A model generated the notes under the pieces. The model did no database searches. It had not been told where the DNA came from and saw only the letters and a program-made list of their open reading frames with translations. A stretch of 64,000 bases of DNA from an uncultured Roseicyclus sp. GTDB taxonomy: Bacteria > Pseudomonadota > Alphaproteobacteria > Rhodobacterales > Rhodobacteraceae. The DNA lies in NCBI GenBank assembly GCA_947494975.1, contig CANLXA010000004.1, positions 1 to 64,000 on the forward strand, read 5' to 3'. The stretch's first letter is position 1. Each line of letters begins with the position of its first letter. This document shows positions 30,108 through 38,651 of the stretch, one piece after another. The position numbers and the translations under genes are program-made.

Positions 30108-30881
30108 ATGGACTACGGATATCAGGTTTTGCGGCATGTCGTGCAGCAGGTTTTCGGCAACCTCGGGGCGGCCGCGCGCATCACGTTGCCACTGGTCGTC
30201 ATCCCGGCGGCAATCATCTTTCTCACCAATCCGGAGTTGGTGGAGCAATCGATGCAACCCGCCGACCCGTTCGCGCCTGCACCAGAACTGGTCTTTCCGG
30301 CGATCAACGGATGGGGGCTTGCGATCGGGTTGATTGCAGCCGTCGTAGGCTGGATGTGGGCTGCGGTGTCGTGGCACCGGTTCGTCTTGTTGGAAGAATA
30401 CCCCAATGGCGTGCTGCCGAAATGGCACGGTGCGCAGATCGGCAACTATTTTGGCAACTCACTTCTGGTTCTGCTGATCCTGTTCGGGGCGATCTTGGTC
30501 ATGGCGATTGCCGTCGGCATGATAATCGCCGTCGTGCAAAGCATTGCGCTTGGCGTGATCCTCGGGGTCGGTCTGGCCATCGGCGTCAGTTGGGTTGCGG
30601 TGCGGATCGGGCTGATCTTGCCCGCGGCGGCCATCGGCGAGCGGTTGGGCGTTGGCGAAAGCTGGCGCGCGACGGCGCAGGTGTCGGGGCAGTTGTTGTT
30701 GCCCGTGATCGTGCTGGCCCTCGTCTTCGGCCTGATCAACCAGGCGGTGACGGTCGCCTTCGGCCCCACGCTTCTGGCCGCAGCCGTCGGTATCGCCATC
30801 TACTGGATCCAGCTTCTGATGAATCTCGCGCTGATGACCACGCTCTATGGCAACCTGATCCAAGGGCGGCAACTGAACTGA
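30108..30881 (+). CDS. Multi-pass membrane protein of unknown function
   Basis: The 257-residue protein has about six hydrophobic segments: ITLPLVVIPAAIIFL near the start, a Trp-rich VVGWMWAAVSWHRFVLLEE, a long central hydrophobic block, and a C-terminal pair. The HRFVLLEEYP motif is seen in Rhodobacterales membrane proteins of unknown function, which I cannot name. The ATG at 30108 follows GAAGGA, and the longer frame from 30048 is not preferred. It sits 62 bases upstream of ilvA on the same strand. Confidence 0.78.
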   Translation: MDYGYQVLRHVVQQVFGNLGAAARITLPLVVIPAAIIFLTNPELVEQSMQPADPFAPAPELVFPAINGWGLAIGLIAAVVGWMWAAVSWHRFVLLEEYPNGVLPKWHGAQIGNYFGNSLLVLLILFGAILVMAIAVGMIIAVVQSIALGVILGVGLAIGVSWVAVRIGLILPAAAIGERLGVGESWRATAQVSGQLLLPVIVLALVFGLINQAVTVAFGPTLLAAAVGIAIYWIQLLMNLALMTTLYGNLIQGRQLN

Positions 30882-30943
30882 GGCGGTGGATTTGACGGGC
30901 CGACGGGCTGGACAGCGCCAACCAGACAGGCCAAGCCGGATCC

Positions 30944-32191
30944 ATGAGTGATTTCGCCCCCAAGGCCCGCGCGGCCACCGATGCTTTGCGCGATCTGTTC
31001 CCGCCCACGCCGCTGTTGAAAAATGCTCACCTCAGCGAGCGTTACGGGGCGGACATCTGGCTGAAACGCGAGGATTTGTCGCCAGTGCGGTCCTACAAGC
31101 TGCGCGGGGCCTTCAATGCCATGCGCAAGGTGCGCGCGGCTCGTCCCGGGCAGATCGATTTCGTCTGTGCGAGCGCCGGCAACCACGCCCAGGGCGTCGC
31201 CTTCGTCTGCGCGCATTTCGGTGTGAAGGGGCGGATCTACATGCCCGTGACGACACCGGAGCAGAAAATTCTCAAGACCCGCACCTTCGGCGGTGACGCC
31301 GTCGAGATCGTGTTGGAGGGCGATTTCTTCGATGAAACGCAGGCCGCGGCCAAGGCCTACAGCGCACAGGCCGGGGCGCATTTCCTGTCACCTTTCGATG
31401 ATCACGATGTCATTGAGGGCCAAGCCTCCGTTGCGGTGGAGATGCTCGAACAACTGGGCGAGGTGCCCGATCACCTTGTGCTGCCGGTGGGCGGCGGTGG
31501 CCTGTCGGCGGGAATGTTGTCCTACCTGCGCGCGGTGGGGGCAGATACGCACCTGACATTGGTCGAACCCGCGGGCGGCGCAAGCCTGACCGCCGCGCTC
31601 AAGATCGGGGCGCCGCAGACGATCGAGATTGCCGATACCTTCGTCGATGGCGCGGCCGTCGCACGCATCGGGGATCGCACCTTTGATGTTTTGCGCAGCG
31701 TGTCCCCCCGCGACGTCCGGATCGCGCCGGAAAACCGCATCTGCGTGACGATTCAGGAGATGCTCAATCTTGAAGGCATCGTGTTGGAGCCCGCCGGTGC
31801 GTTGTCGGTGAACGTGTTGGGGGATATCGCCGATCAGATCGTCGGCAAAACCGTGGTCTGCGTGACATCTGGCGGGAATTTTGATTTCGAGCGTCTGCCC
31901 GAGGTCAAGGAACGCGCGCAGAATTGGCAGGGGTTGAAGAAATACTTCATCCTCCGCTTGCCGCAGCGCCCCGGCGCGCTTCGTGATTTTCTCGACCTTC
32001 TGGGGGCGGAGGACAACATCACGCGGTTCGAGTACCTCAAGAAGAATTCCCGCAACTTTGGCTCGGTCCTGATCGGGATCGAGACCGAGCGCGCCGGAAG
32101 TTTTGCCGAGCTGGAGGATCGCGTGGCCTCGCGCGGCTTCGGGTTCCGCGATATCACGGATGACAATATCCTGGCCGATTTCCTGATCTGA
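30944..32191 (+). CDS. ilvA: Threonine ammonia-lyase (threonine dehydratase)
   Basis: IlvA converts threonine to 2-oxobutanoate and ammonia, the first step toward isoleucine. The 415-residue product has the PLP lysine in RSYKLRGAFN (Lys52), the SAGNHAQGVA loop, the phosphate-binding GGGGLSAG and a C-terminal ACT-like domain (about 325-415, KKYFILRLPQRPGALRDFL), which is the one-ACT form of about 400-420 residues. Feedback control by isoleucine is expected for such forms. It is transcribed alone or with the upstream membrane gene. Confidence 0.96.
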   Translation: MSDFAPKARAATDALRDLFPPTPLLKNAHLSERYGADIWLKREDLSPVRSYKLRGAFNAMRKVRAARPGQIDFVCASAGNHAQGVAFVCAHFGVKGRIYMPVTTPEQKILKTRTFGGDAVEIVLEGDFFDETQAAAKAYSAQAGAHFLSPFDDHDVIEGQASVAVEMLEQLGEVPDHLVLPVGGGGLSAGMLSYLRAVGADTHLTLVEPAGGASLTAALKIGAPQTIEIADTFVDGAAVARIGDRTFDVLRSVSPRDVRIAPENRICVTIQEMLNLEGIVLEPAGALSVNVLGDIADQIVGKTVVCVTSGGNFDFERLPEVKERAQNWQGLKKYFILRLPQRPGALRDFLDLLGAEDNITRFEYLKKNSRNFGSVLIGIETERAGSFAELEDRVASRGFGFRDITDDNILADFLI

Positions 32192-32199
32192 GATCGCGT

Positions 32200-32526
32200 T
32201 CAGGCGGCGCGGGACAATTCCGGAACCTGCGGCTCCACCTCTTCCATGGCGGTCTCGAAGGCCGTGCGGACGGCTGCGACATCGGGCGACGCGCTGGCGT
32301 TACACGCGGCTTCTGCGGCGGAACACGCCTCCACCAGCGCCGTGAATCCAAGGTTTGCCGCCGATCCGCGCAGGAAATGAAAATCCGCGGCCTTCGCGGT
32401 TTCCGGGGTCAGCCCGTCGAGGCTTTCTTGCAATTCCGCCACGAACAAAATGGCCACATCGGCGAAATCTTCCTCTCCGATATCGCTGCGCAACTCGTTC
32501 AGGCGGTCCCAATCAACACCGCTCAT
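32200..32526 (-). CDS. Histidine phosphotransfer (HPt) domain protein
   Basis: This 108-residue single HPt domain has the phosphorylatable His50 in FHFLRGSAANLG, the classic HPt motif. It is the size of a stand-alone phosphotransfer protein. It would pass phosphate between a hybrid histidine kinase and a response regulator. The divergent neighbour across 150 bases is a response regulator fused to a PP2C-type phosphatase, an obvious candidate partner. No histidine kinase gene is in the window. GGAG lies 8-11 bases before the ATG at 32526. Confidence 0.9.
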   Translation of the reverse strand: MSGVDWDRLNELRSDIGEEDFADVAILFVAELQESLDGLTPETAKAADFHFLRGSAANLGFTALVEACSAAEAACNASASPDVAAVRTAFETAMEEVEPQVPELSRAA

Positions 32527-32676
32527 ACCACATACTCCGGTCCTTGTGTGGCCCTCACCATCGCCATGGTCCGTTAAAAAACCGCTAGGGCGCAACGATC
32601 GAATACGCGCAATTTTTCGATTCATCGGGCGTTAAAGAAAATCACGCAATGTCCGCCGAAATGACTTGAGGCGACC

Positions 32677-33948
32677 ATGGTAACGAGCGCGGCAATCCCT
32701 GCCGATCCGGTAAGCGACGGACAGGCAACTGAGGCGTTGAAGGTTCTGGTTCTGGATGACAGCCCGGCACAACGCAATCTGGCCTGCGCCTTCTTGCGCA
32801 AGTGGGGCCATACGGCGATCGCCACGGGCGATCCGTCGGAGGCCCTTGAAATTGCACGTGATCCCGAGATTTCGCTGATCCTGTGCGACTGGATGATGCC
32901 GGGCATGACGGGGCCGGAATTCTGCCGCCGCTTGCGGGTGGAGGTGACGGAAAGCTACGCCTATATCCTGTTGCTGACCTCCAAAAGCGAGGGCGGAGCG
33001 CTGGCCGAAGGGCTGGAGGCGGGGGCAGACGATTTCCTCAACAAACCCATTCGTCCGCCCGAGCTTCAGGCGCGGATGAATGCCGGGGCGCGGATCGTCG
33101 CCATGCAGCGTGAATTACGCGCCAAGAACGGCCTGCTGGAAACCGCTCTGGATGAATTGCAGCAGCTCTACGGCGCGATCGATCGCGATCTTGATGAGGC
33201 CCGCCGCCTGCAACGCGCCTCCTTGCAAGACGAATTCCGCCGGTTCGGGCGGGCCGATGTGTCTCTACTGCTGGAGGCCAGCGGCCATGTCGGCGGCGAC
33301 ATGGTGGGGTATTTCCCGGTCAGCGAAGATGTCGTGGGCCTGTTCAGCCTCGATGTATCGGGCCACGGGGTCGCCTCGGCGATGGTGGCGGCGCGGGTGG
33401 CCGGGATGCTGTCGGAAGCGTCACCGGATCAGAATATCTCCCTCCACCGCGGGGCCGACGGCGCGCTGCACGGCCTGCCGCCAGAATTGGCCGCAGAACG
33501 CATGAATGCGCTGATGCTGAAGGAGGTGCAGTCGGATCGCTACTTCACCCTGTGCCTCGCCTTCCTCGACCTGAAAACAGGCGCCTTACGCATGGTTCAG
33601 GCGGGTCATCCGCACCCCATTATTCACCGCGCCGACGGCACGTTCGAATTGATCGGTCTGGGGGGCATGCCGGTGGGTCTGATCGAAGATATCCCCTTCA
33701 GCGGCTTCGAAGCACGGCTCAATCCCGGCGACCGGCTTTTGATGTATTCCGATGGCCTGACGGAATGCCCGGATCCCGGGGGTACGCTGTTGGACGAAGA
33801 TGGATTGATCGCCCTCATGCGGGCCAATGGCTCAACGCGCGGGCCGGACTTCCTCGGCCGGTTGCGCGATGGTCTGGTCGCCTATGCGGGCCACGATGAT
33901 TTTCCCGACGATCTCTCCGCCCTGCTGCTGGAATTCAACCCGGCCTAG
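32677..33948 (+). CDS. Response regulator with PP2C-type (RsbU-like) serine phosphatase output
   Basis: The 423-residue product has a receiver domain (about 20-140, acidic pair DD27-28, phosphorylated Asp71 in LILCDWMMPG, Lys in FLNKPIRP). A coiled helical linker (about 140-180) is followed by a PPM/SpoIIE-type phosphatase (about 190-420, with DVSGHGVASAMVA and GDRLLMYSDGLTE). Such proteins dephosphorylate anti-sigma-factor antagonists in partner-switching systems. No anti-sigma or antagonist gene is seen here. It is divergent from an HPt gene, its likely phosphodonor. Confidence 0.93.
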   Translation: MVTSAAIPADPVSDGQATEALKVLVLDDSPAQRNLACAFLRKWGHTAIATGDPSEALEIARDPEISLILCDWMMPGMTGPEFCRRLRVEVTESYAYILLLTSKSEGGALAEGLEAGADDFLNKPIRPPELQARMNAGARIVAMQRELRAKNGLLETALDELQQLYGAIDRDLDEARRLQRASLQDEFRRFGRADVSLLLEASGHVGGDMVGYFPVSEDVVGLFSLDVSGHGVASAMVAARVAGMLSEASPDQNISLHRGADGALHGLPPELAAERMNALMLKEVQSDRYFTLCLAFLDLKTGALRMVQAGHPHPIIHRADGTFELIGLGGMPVGLIEDIPFSGFEARLNPGDRLLMYSDGLTECPDPGGTLLDEDGLIALMRANGSTRGPDFLGRLRDGLVAYAGHDDFPDDLSALLLEFNPA

Positions 33949-34388
33949 GCACGGCCCAGATACCGCGCGACGAAATGACGGTCGCCCGCGACGGCCAAAT
34001 GCTCAACCGCCACGTCCCAGGGCAGAAACACGGCCGTGTGTCCGGGCTCCGTCGGGTCGCCGATCCGCCTCCCAAGCCGGGCCGTGTAGATGTGGCATTG
34101 CTTGTGCGCATACCGCTCGTAATCGGGCATGTAGGTGTAGCGATGGCACATCCCCATGCGCCGCAGGGAATGGATGCGATAGCCCGTCTCTTCCATCACC
34201 TCCCGGTGCAGCGCCGGCAGCGTCGATTCCCCGGGATCAATACCACCGCCGGGCAATTGCAGCTCCGGCCATGGATGCTCCTGAAAGCTCGCCAGTAGGC
34301 TGTCACCCGCATCAATGATAACGTACGCGCCCGGGCGCGGCGGATAGGGGCGGCCCGGATCGGGCGGCGTGCCAAAACGTCGGTTCAT
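33945..34388 (-). CDS. NUDIX hydrolase
   Basis: The 147-residue product has a complete Nudix box: GGGIDPGES, then REVMEETG (about 55-77), with the catalytic Glu residues in REVMEE. The substrate is not predictable; it may be an 8-oxo-dGTP or nucleoside-diphosphate type. The start at 34388 has AAGGGCG upstream, and an earlier frame to 34745 crosses the kdsD gene. It is convergent with the RR-phosphatase gene (overlap of 4 bases) and divergent from kdsD. Confidence 0.88.
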   Translation of the reverse strand: MNRRFGTPPDPGRPYPPRPGAYVIIDAGDSLLASFQEHPWPELQLPGGGIDPGESTLPALHREVMEETGYRIHSLRRMGMCHRYTYMPDYERYAHKQCHIYTARLGRRIGDPTEPGHTAVFLPWDVAVEHLAVAGDRHFVARYLGRA

Positions 34389-34468
34389 GGCGCCCTTCTG
34401 CCATGGGCGACACTGCGCGAAAAGCCAATCCTCTCGCCAAGGGCGCAGCACTGGGCTAAACGGCGGCC

Positions 34469-35434
34469 ATGGCCCACGATCATCCCCATTCCCTGCGCGA
34501 CACCGGCGCACGCGTCTTGCGAACGGAAGGCGATGCCGTGCGCGCGCTGGCCGATGCCCTGCCCGCGGATTTCGAACGCGCGGCGGAGGCGGTTCTGGCC
34601 ACGAAAGGCCGTGTGATCCTGTCCGGCATCGGCAAATCCGGCCTGATCGCCCGCAAAATCTCGGCGACATTTGCCTCCACCGGCACACCCTCGGCTTTCG
34701 TCCATGCCGCCGAGGCCAGCCATGGCGACCTGGGCATGGTGACACCGGATGATCTGACGATCCTGATCTCGAATTCCGGCGAAACCTCCGAGCTGCGCGA
34801 TATCGTGGCCTATGTGGCGCGCTTCTCGATCCCGATGGTGGCGATCTCCAAGATGCCCGAGTCCACCCTGATGCGCGCCGCCGATTTTCGGCTCCTTTTG
34901 CCCGAGGCGGAAGAAGCCTGTTCCCTTCGCATGGCGCCTACAACCTCGACCACGCTGACCCTTGCCTTGGGCGACGCGCTGGCCGTGGCCGTGATGGAAC
35001 GCCGCGGCTTCCTGCCGGAACATTTCCGCACCTTCCATCCGGGCGGCAAGCTCGGGGCGGAGCTGATGAAAGTGTCCCAGCTGATGCATGGAGCGGAGGC
35101 GCTGCCGCTCGTCTCACCGGATACGCCGATGGCAGAGACCCTGATCGTGATGAGCGAGAAGAGCTTTGGCATTGCCGGTATTGTGGCCGACGGCGTGCTG
35201 GTCGGCGTGATTTCGGACGGCGACCTGCGCCGCAACATCACCCGGCTGACCGATCAGGATGCAGGCGCGGTGGCCACCCGCAATCCCCGTACCATCGGCC
35301 CGGACCTTCTGGCCGCCGAGGCCCTCGCCATGATGTCCGAGAACAAGATCACGGCGCTGTTCGTCGTGGATGCAGATGCACGGCCAATCGGTATCATCCA
35401 CCTGCATGATTGCCTTCGCGCCGGATTGGCCTGA
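34469..35434 (+). CDS. kdsD: Arabinose-5-phosphate isomerase (KpsF/GutQ family)
   Basis: It isomerises ribulose-5-phosphate and arabinose-5-phosphate, the first step to KDO for lipopolysaccharide or capsule. The 321-residue product has the N-terminal SIS domain (SGIGKSG at 52-58, SNSGETSELRD) and two CBS domains (about 205-320, ending VDADARPIGIIHLHDCLRAGLA). The length is that of the family. No kdsA or kdsB is adjacent. Convergent with an exported protein gene, with a terminator between them. Confidence 0.92.
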   Translation: MAHDHPHSLRDTGARVLRTEGDAVRALADALPADFERAAEAVLATKGRVILSGIGKSGLIARKISATFASTGTPSAFVHAAEASHGDLGMVTPDDLTILISNSGETSELRDIVAYVARFSIPMVAISKMPESTLMRAADFRLLLPEAEEACSLRMAPTTSTTLTLALGDALAVAVMERRGFLPEHFRTFHPGGKLGAELMKVSQLMHGAEALPLVSPDTPMAETLIVMSEKSFGIAGIVADGVLVGVISDGDLRRNITRLTDQDAGAVATRNPRTIGPDLLAAEALAMMSENKITALFVVDADARPIGIIHLHDCLRAGLA

Positions 35435-35450
35435 CCAATCTTCCAAACCC

Positions 35451-35483
35451 AAAAGCCCCCACCCGGCGAAACCGGGCAAGGGC
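35451..35483 (-). terminator. Terminator hairpin between kdsD and an exported protein gene
   Basis: On the minus strand GCCCTTGCCCGG, loop TTTCG and CCGGGTGGGGGC form a long stem (with GT wobbles), followed by TTTT. It lies 23 bases after the stop of the minus-strand exported protein and probably ends its transcript. Confidence 0.65.
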
Positions 35484-35505
35484 CATCTTGATTGTCTCGG
35501 ACGGC

Positions 35506-35835
35506 TTAATTGTCGTCGTCAGCCGCCATAAGGCGCGCGAAGATGTCTGCGCCGTGGGCCGGGTCGGACATGATGATCGTCACAAAGCCGCCGTCACCGC
35601 GAAGCTCGCTCATGTTTTCGGCGTCCATGTTCAACTGGCTGAAGACGTCGGCCAGCGTGGAGCCCATGGTGATGTCTGCCATCGTCAGTTCACCGGCCGG
35701 AACCATGCGGGTTTCGCTGGCATTGTCGGCGCTCATGTTGAAATGCATGATCGCGACCGACGTGGTGTGCCCATCGGCGAAGGCCGGAGCAGCGATGGAA
35801 GCGGCAAGTGCGGTAGCAAGTGCGAGGCGTTTCAT
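35506..35835 (-). CDS. Small exported protein of unknown function
   Basis: The 109-residue product has a signal peptide (about 1-21, ending PAFADG). The mature part has HFNMSADNASETRMVPAGELTM, a helical segment with SQLNMDAENMSE, and a C-terminal FARLMAADDDN. No Cys and no recognised family. It is acidic, typical of periplasmic proteins of marine bacteria. It converges with kdsD, and a terminator follows. The upstream gap of 350 bases is unexplained. Confidence 0.72.
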   Translation of the reverse strand: MKRLALATALAASIAAPAFADGHTTSVAIMHFNMSADNASETRMVPAGELTMADITMGSTLADVFSQLNMDAENMSELRGDGGFVTIIMSDPAHGADIFARLMAADDDN

Positions 35836-36186
35836 ATTTGGTATCCCTTCAGTTTTGTGTTCCAGACATTCAACTTCGGTCTCGCCGGGTCCGGTGATTA
35901 ACTGCCCGGATCAACGCCTCGGTCGTCTGCCTGAGACGACGCTAGGGTCGGGCACTGCTCCAAAAATAGAGGATTTCAGGGGTCTCTCGCGTTGGTGAGC
36001 GTCTGTGATCGGTATTCTCACGCGGACGCGATAAACACTCTCCAGCGCGTGATCGCGCCGTGATAAATCAAGGGCTTGTGTAACAGACGGAAGATTATTG
36101 CGCGCCGTCCGGCCCTGCGAAGGCGCCCCATGCGTGATTCGAACGGGGTCTGCTCACCTTATCGAGAGATGCCGGCCGGGCGTCCG
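35836..36186. other. Intergenic region without recognised gene
   Basis: This 351-base gap separates the exported protein gene and the ugd gene, both on the minus strand. I see no convincing open frame or RNA gene. The bases TTCGAATC on the minus strand (near 36138) resemble a tRNA T-loop, but the flanking arms cannot pair as a T-stem. The region presumably holds the promoter of the exported protein. Confidence 0.5.
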
Positions 36187-37491
36187 CTACCGCCCGACGC
36201 TGTCATAGGCCTCGAAGCCCGCGCGCTTGGCATCGCGGGGTGTGTAGACGTTGCGCAGGTCGGCCATCCGGGGGGTCGCCATCTTGCGGGCCAGTTTCTT
36301 GAGGTCCAGCGCGCGGAACTCGTTCCACTCCGTCAGGATCACCACCAGATCGGCATTGTGGGCCGCCTTGTAGGGATCATCGAGCCATGCCACGCCGGGC
36401 AGCAGTGCTTCCCCCTCCCGGAAGCCCTGCGGGTCGACCACGCGCACCTTGGAACCCCCACCGACCAGCGCCGGCACAATGGTGAGCGACGGCGCGTCGC
36501 GCATATCGTCGGTGTTGGGTTTGAACGTCACGCCAAGCACGGCCACAATCTTGCCGTTGAACGAGCCATCGCACAGGTCGCGCAGCTTTTCGATCATCCG
36601 GTGCTTCACGTCGTCATTCACCCGGATCACCGTTTCCACGATGTGCTGCGGCACCGCGTGATCCTGGCCGATCCGCGCCAGCGCGCTGGTGTCCTTGGGA
36701 AAGCACGAGCCGCCATAGCCCGGCCCCGCATGCAGGAACTTGTTGCCGATCCGCCCGTCCATACCGATGCCTTTCGACACCTCCTTCACATCCGCGCCAA
36801 CCTTTTCGCAAAGCGCTGCGATTTCGTTGATGAAGGTGATCTTGGTGGCCAGAAACGCATTGGCGGCGTATTTGATCATCTCGGCGCTTTCCAGATCGGT
36901 GGTCACGATCGGGAAGTCGCGCAGGAACAGGGGGCGATAGATCTCGTCCATCACCTCCGAGGCCCGCGGCGTCTGAACGCCGACCACCACCCGGTCGGGC
37001 CGCATGAAATCGTCGATCGCCGCGCCTTCACGCAGGAATTCGGGGTTGGAAGCGACGTCAAACTGCGCCTCGGGGGCGGCCTTGGCGATCACATGCCTGA
37101 CCTTGCGGTTGGTGCCCACCGGCACGGTCGACTTCGTCACGATCACCGCGTAGCCGGTCAGGGCCCGGGCCACTTCCTCGGCCGCCGCCATCACATAGGT
37201 CAGGTCCGCATGGCCATCGCCGCGCCGCGTCGGCGTGCCGACCGCGATGAAAATGGCCTCGGCCCCATCCACGGCGGCCTTCAGATCCGTGGTGAAGGAC
37301 AGTCGCCCGCCATCGACGTTTTTCGCCATCAGCGCATCAAGGCCGGGCTCATAGATCGGAACCTCGCCGGCCTGCAGCATCTCGATCTTGCGCGGGTCCT
37401 TGTCGACGCAGATCACGTCATGTCCGAAATCCGAAAAGCAAACGCCCGAGACGAGGCCAACATAGCCGGTGCCGATCATTGTGATGCGCAT
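36187..37491 (-). CDS. ugd: UDP-glucose 6-dehydrogenase
   Basis: It oxidises UDP-glucose to UDP-glucuronate with two NAD. The 434-residue product has an N-terminal Rossmann motif GTGYVGLV (7-14), the catalytic Cys in GPGYGGSCFPKD (about 260), and the C-terminal GVTFKPNTDDMRDAP. It lies 57 bases downstream of a UDP-glucuronate 4-epimerase gene on the same strand, so the two give UDP-glucuronate and UDP-galacturonate for capsule, exopolysaccharide or lipopolysaccharide. The start at 37491 is the ATG of MRITMIG. Confidence 0.96.
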   Translation of the reverse strand: MRITMIGTGYVGLVSGVCFSDFGHDVICVDKDPRKIEMLQAGEVPIYEPGLDALMAKNVDGGRLSFTTDLKAAVDGAEAIFIAVGTPTRRGDGHADLTYVMAAAEEVARALTGYAVIVTKSTVPVGTNRKVRHVIAKAAPEAQFDVASNPEFLREGAAIDDFMRPDRVVVGVQTPRASEVMDEIYRPLFLRDFPIVTTDLESAEMIKYAANAFLATKITFINEIAALCEKVGADVKEVSKGIGMDGRIGNKFLHAGPGYGGSCFPKDTSALARIGQDHAVPQHIVETVIRVNDDVKHRMIEKLRDLCDGSFNGKIVAVLGVTFKPNTDDMRDAPSLTIVPALVGGGSKVRVVDPQGFREGEALLPGVAWLDDPYKAAHNADLVVILTEWNEFRALDLKKLARKMATPRMADLRNVYTPRDAKRAGFEAYDSVGR

Positions 37492-37548
37492 GGGGAAACG
37501 TCCTTGTCTGCCTGTAATCTGGTAAGCGATGCCCGCCTGGCGCGAGTT

Positions 37549-38547
37549 CTATACGCCATAATAGTCGCGATACCACGCGACGAAACGGGCCACCCCTTCG
37601 GTGACTTGGGTTTTGGGTTTGTACTGGGTCAGGTGTTGCAGCAGGCTTGCATCCGCCCAAGTGGCGGGCACGTCACCGGCCTGCATGTCCATCATGTTCT
37701 TTTGCGCCTTGCGGCCCGTCGCGGCCTCGATCGCGTCGATATAGTCCAGCAACTGAACCGAGTTCGAGTTGCCGATATTCACCACCCTGTGCGGCGCGAC
37801 CGGCGACAGGCTGTCGCCCTCCACCGGATCATCGCCCGGCACCGCCTCGATCAGGCGCACGATCCCGTCCACCAGATCGGTCACATAGGTGAAGTCCCGC
37901 GCCATATCGCCGTGGTTGTAGACATCGATGGGCCGATCTTCGAGGATCGCCTTGGTGAATTTGAACAGCGCCATGTCTGGGCGGCCCCAGGGTCCGTACA
38001 CCGTGAAGAAGCGGAACATCGTCGTCGGCAGATCGTAGAGATGCGCGTAGCTATGCGACATCGCCTCGTTGGCCTTCTTCGTCGCCGCGTAGAACGACAT
38101 CTGGGTGTCGGCCTTCATCGTCTCGGCATAGGGCATCTCGGTATTGGCACCGTAGACGGACGATGTGGAGGCCAGCAGCGAATGCCGGGGCGGGAAGGCC
38201 CGCATCGCCTCCAGAAGGCGGAACGTGCCGATCAGGTTCGCCTCGACATAACTTTCAGGGTTGTCGATGGAGTAGCGCACGCCCGCCTGCGCGGCGAGGT
38301 GGATGACCGTCTCGGGGCGGTATTCCTCCATCAGATCATGTAGCACGCCGGGCGTTTCGATCCGCTTGTTCACCGCTGTGAACCCCTGGCTTTGCAGCAG
38401 CATCGCCTGGCGGCGCTCCTTCAGCGAGACCTCGTAGTAATCGGTCAGCGCATCCAGCCCGATCACCCGCCAGCCCTCGGCCAGCAGACGCGTGCAAAGA
38501 TGGTAGCCGATAAATCCCGCCGAGCCTGTGACCAGCGCAACCCTCAT
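37549..38547 (-). CDS. UDP-glucuronate 4-epimerase
   Basis: The 332-residue extended SDR has the nucleotide motif TGSAGFIGYHL (about 7-17) and Tyr/Lys of the active site in SFYAATKKANE (about 150-160). The close match to LpsL/RkpI-type epimerases (YDLPTTMFRFFTVYGPWGRPDMALFKFT) suggests that UDP-glucuronate is turned into UDP-galacturonate. The product of the downstream ugd gene is the likely substrate. The ATG at 38547 follows GGAGGAC. A UDP-glucose 4-epimerase role is less likely. Confidence 0.88.
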   Translation of the reverse strand: MRVALVTGSAGFIGYHLCTRLLAEGWRVIGLDALTDYYEVSLKERRQAMLLQSQGFTAVNKRIETPGVLHDLMEEYRPETVIHLAAQAGVRYSIDNPESYVEANLIGTFRLLEAMRAFPPRHSLLASTSSVYGANTEMPYAETMKADTQMSFYAATKKANEAMSHSYAHLYDLPTTMFRFFTVYGPWGRPDMALFKFTKAILEDRPIDVYNHGDMARDFTYVTDLVDGIVRLIEAVPGDDPVEGDSLSPVAPHRVVNIGNSNSVQLLDYIDAIEAATGRKAQKNMMDMQAGDVPATWADASLLQHLTQYKPKTQVTEGVARFVAWYRDYYGV

Positions 38548-38651
38548 TCCAGGTCCTCCAGTGGTGCCCTGCCCGGTTTCGGCTCCGATTGCCACGAATG
38601 GGGGGCGAAGGTCAAAGGCGAAAGGGACGTTGGCGGATCCGCACCCGGCGG

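Noticed and set aside
36110-36180. tRNA-like TTCGAATC on the minus strand before ugd
   Set aside because: The five bases on each side of the TTCGAAT loop do not pair, and no acceptor, D or anticodon arm can be drawn, so it is not a tRNA. Use as an attachment site cannot be supported either.
36076-38343. Plus-strand open frame of 755 codons opposite ugd and the epimerase
   Set aside because: It covers two convincing minus-strand genes and has the His/Arg-rich composition of a shadow frame.
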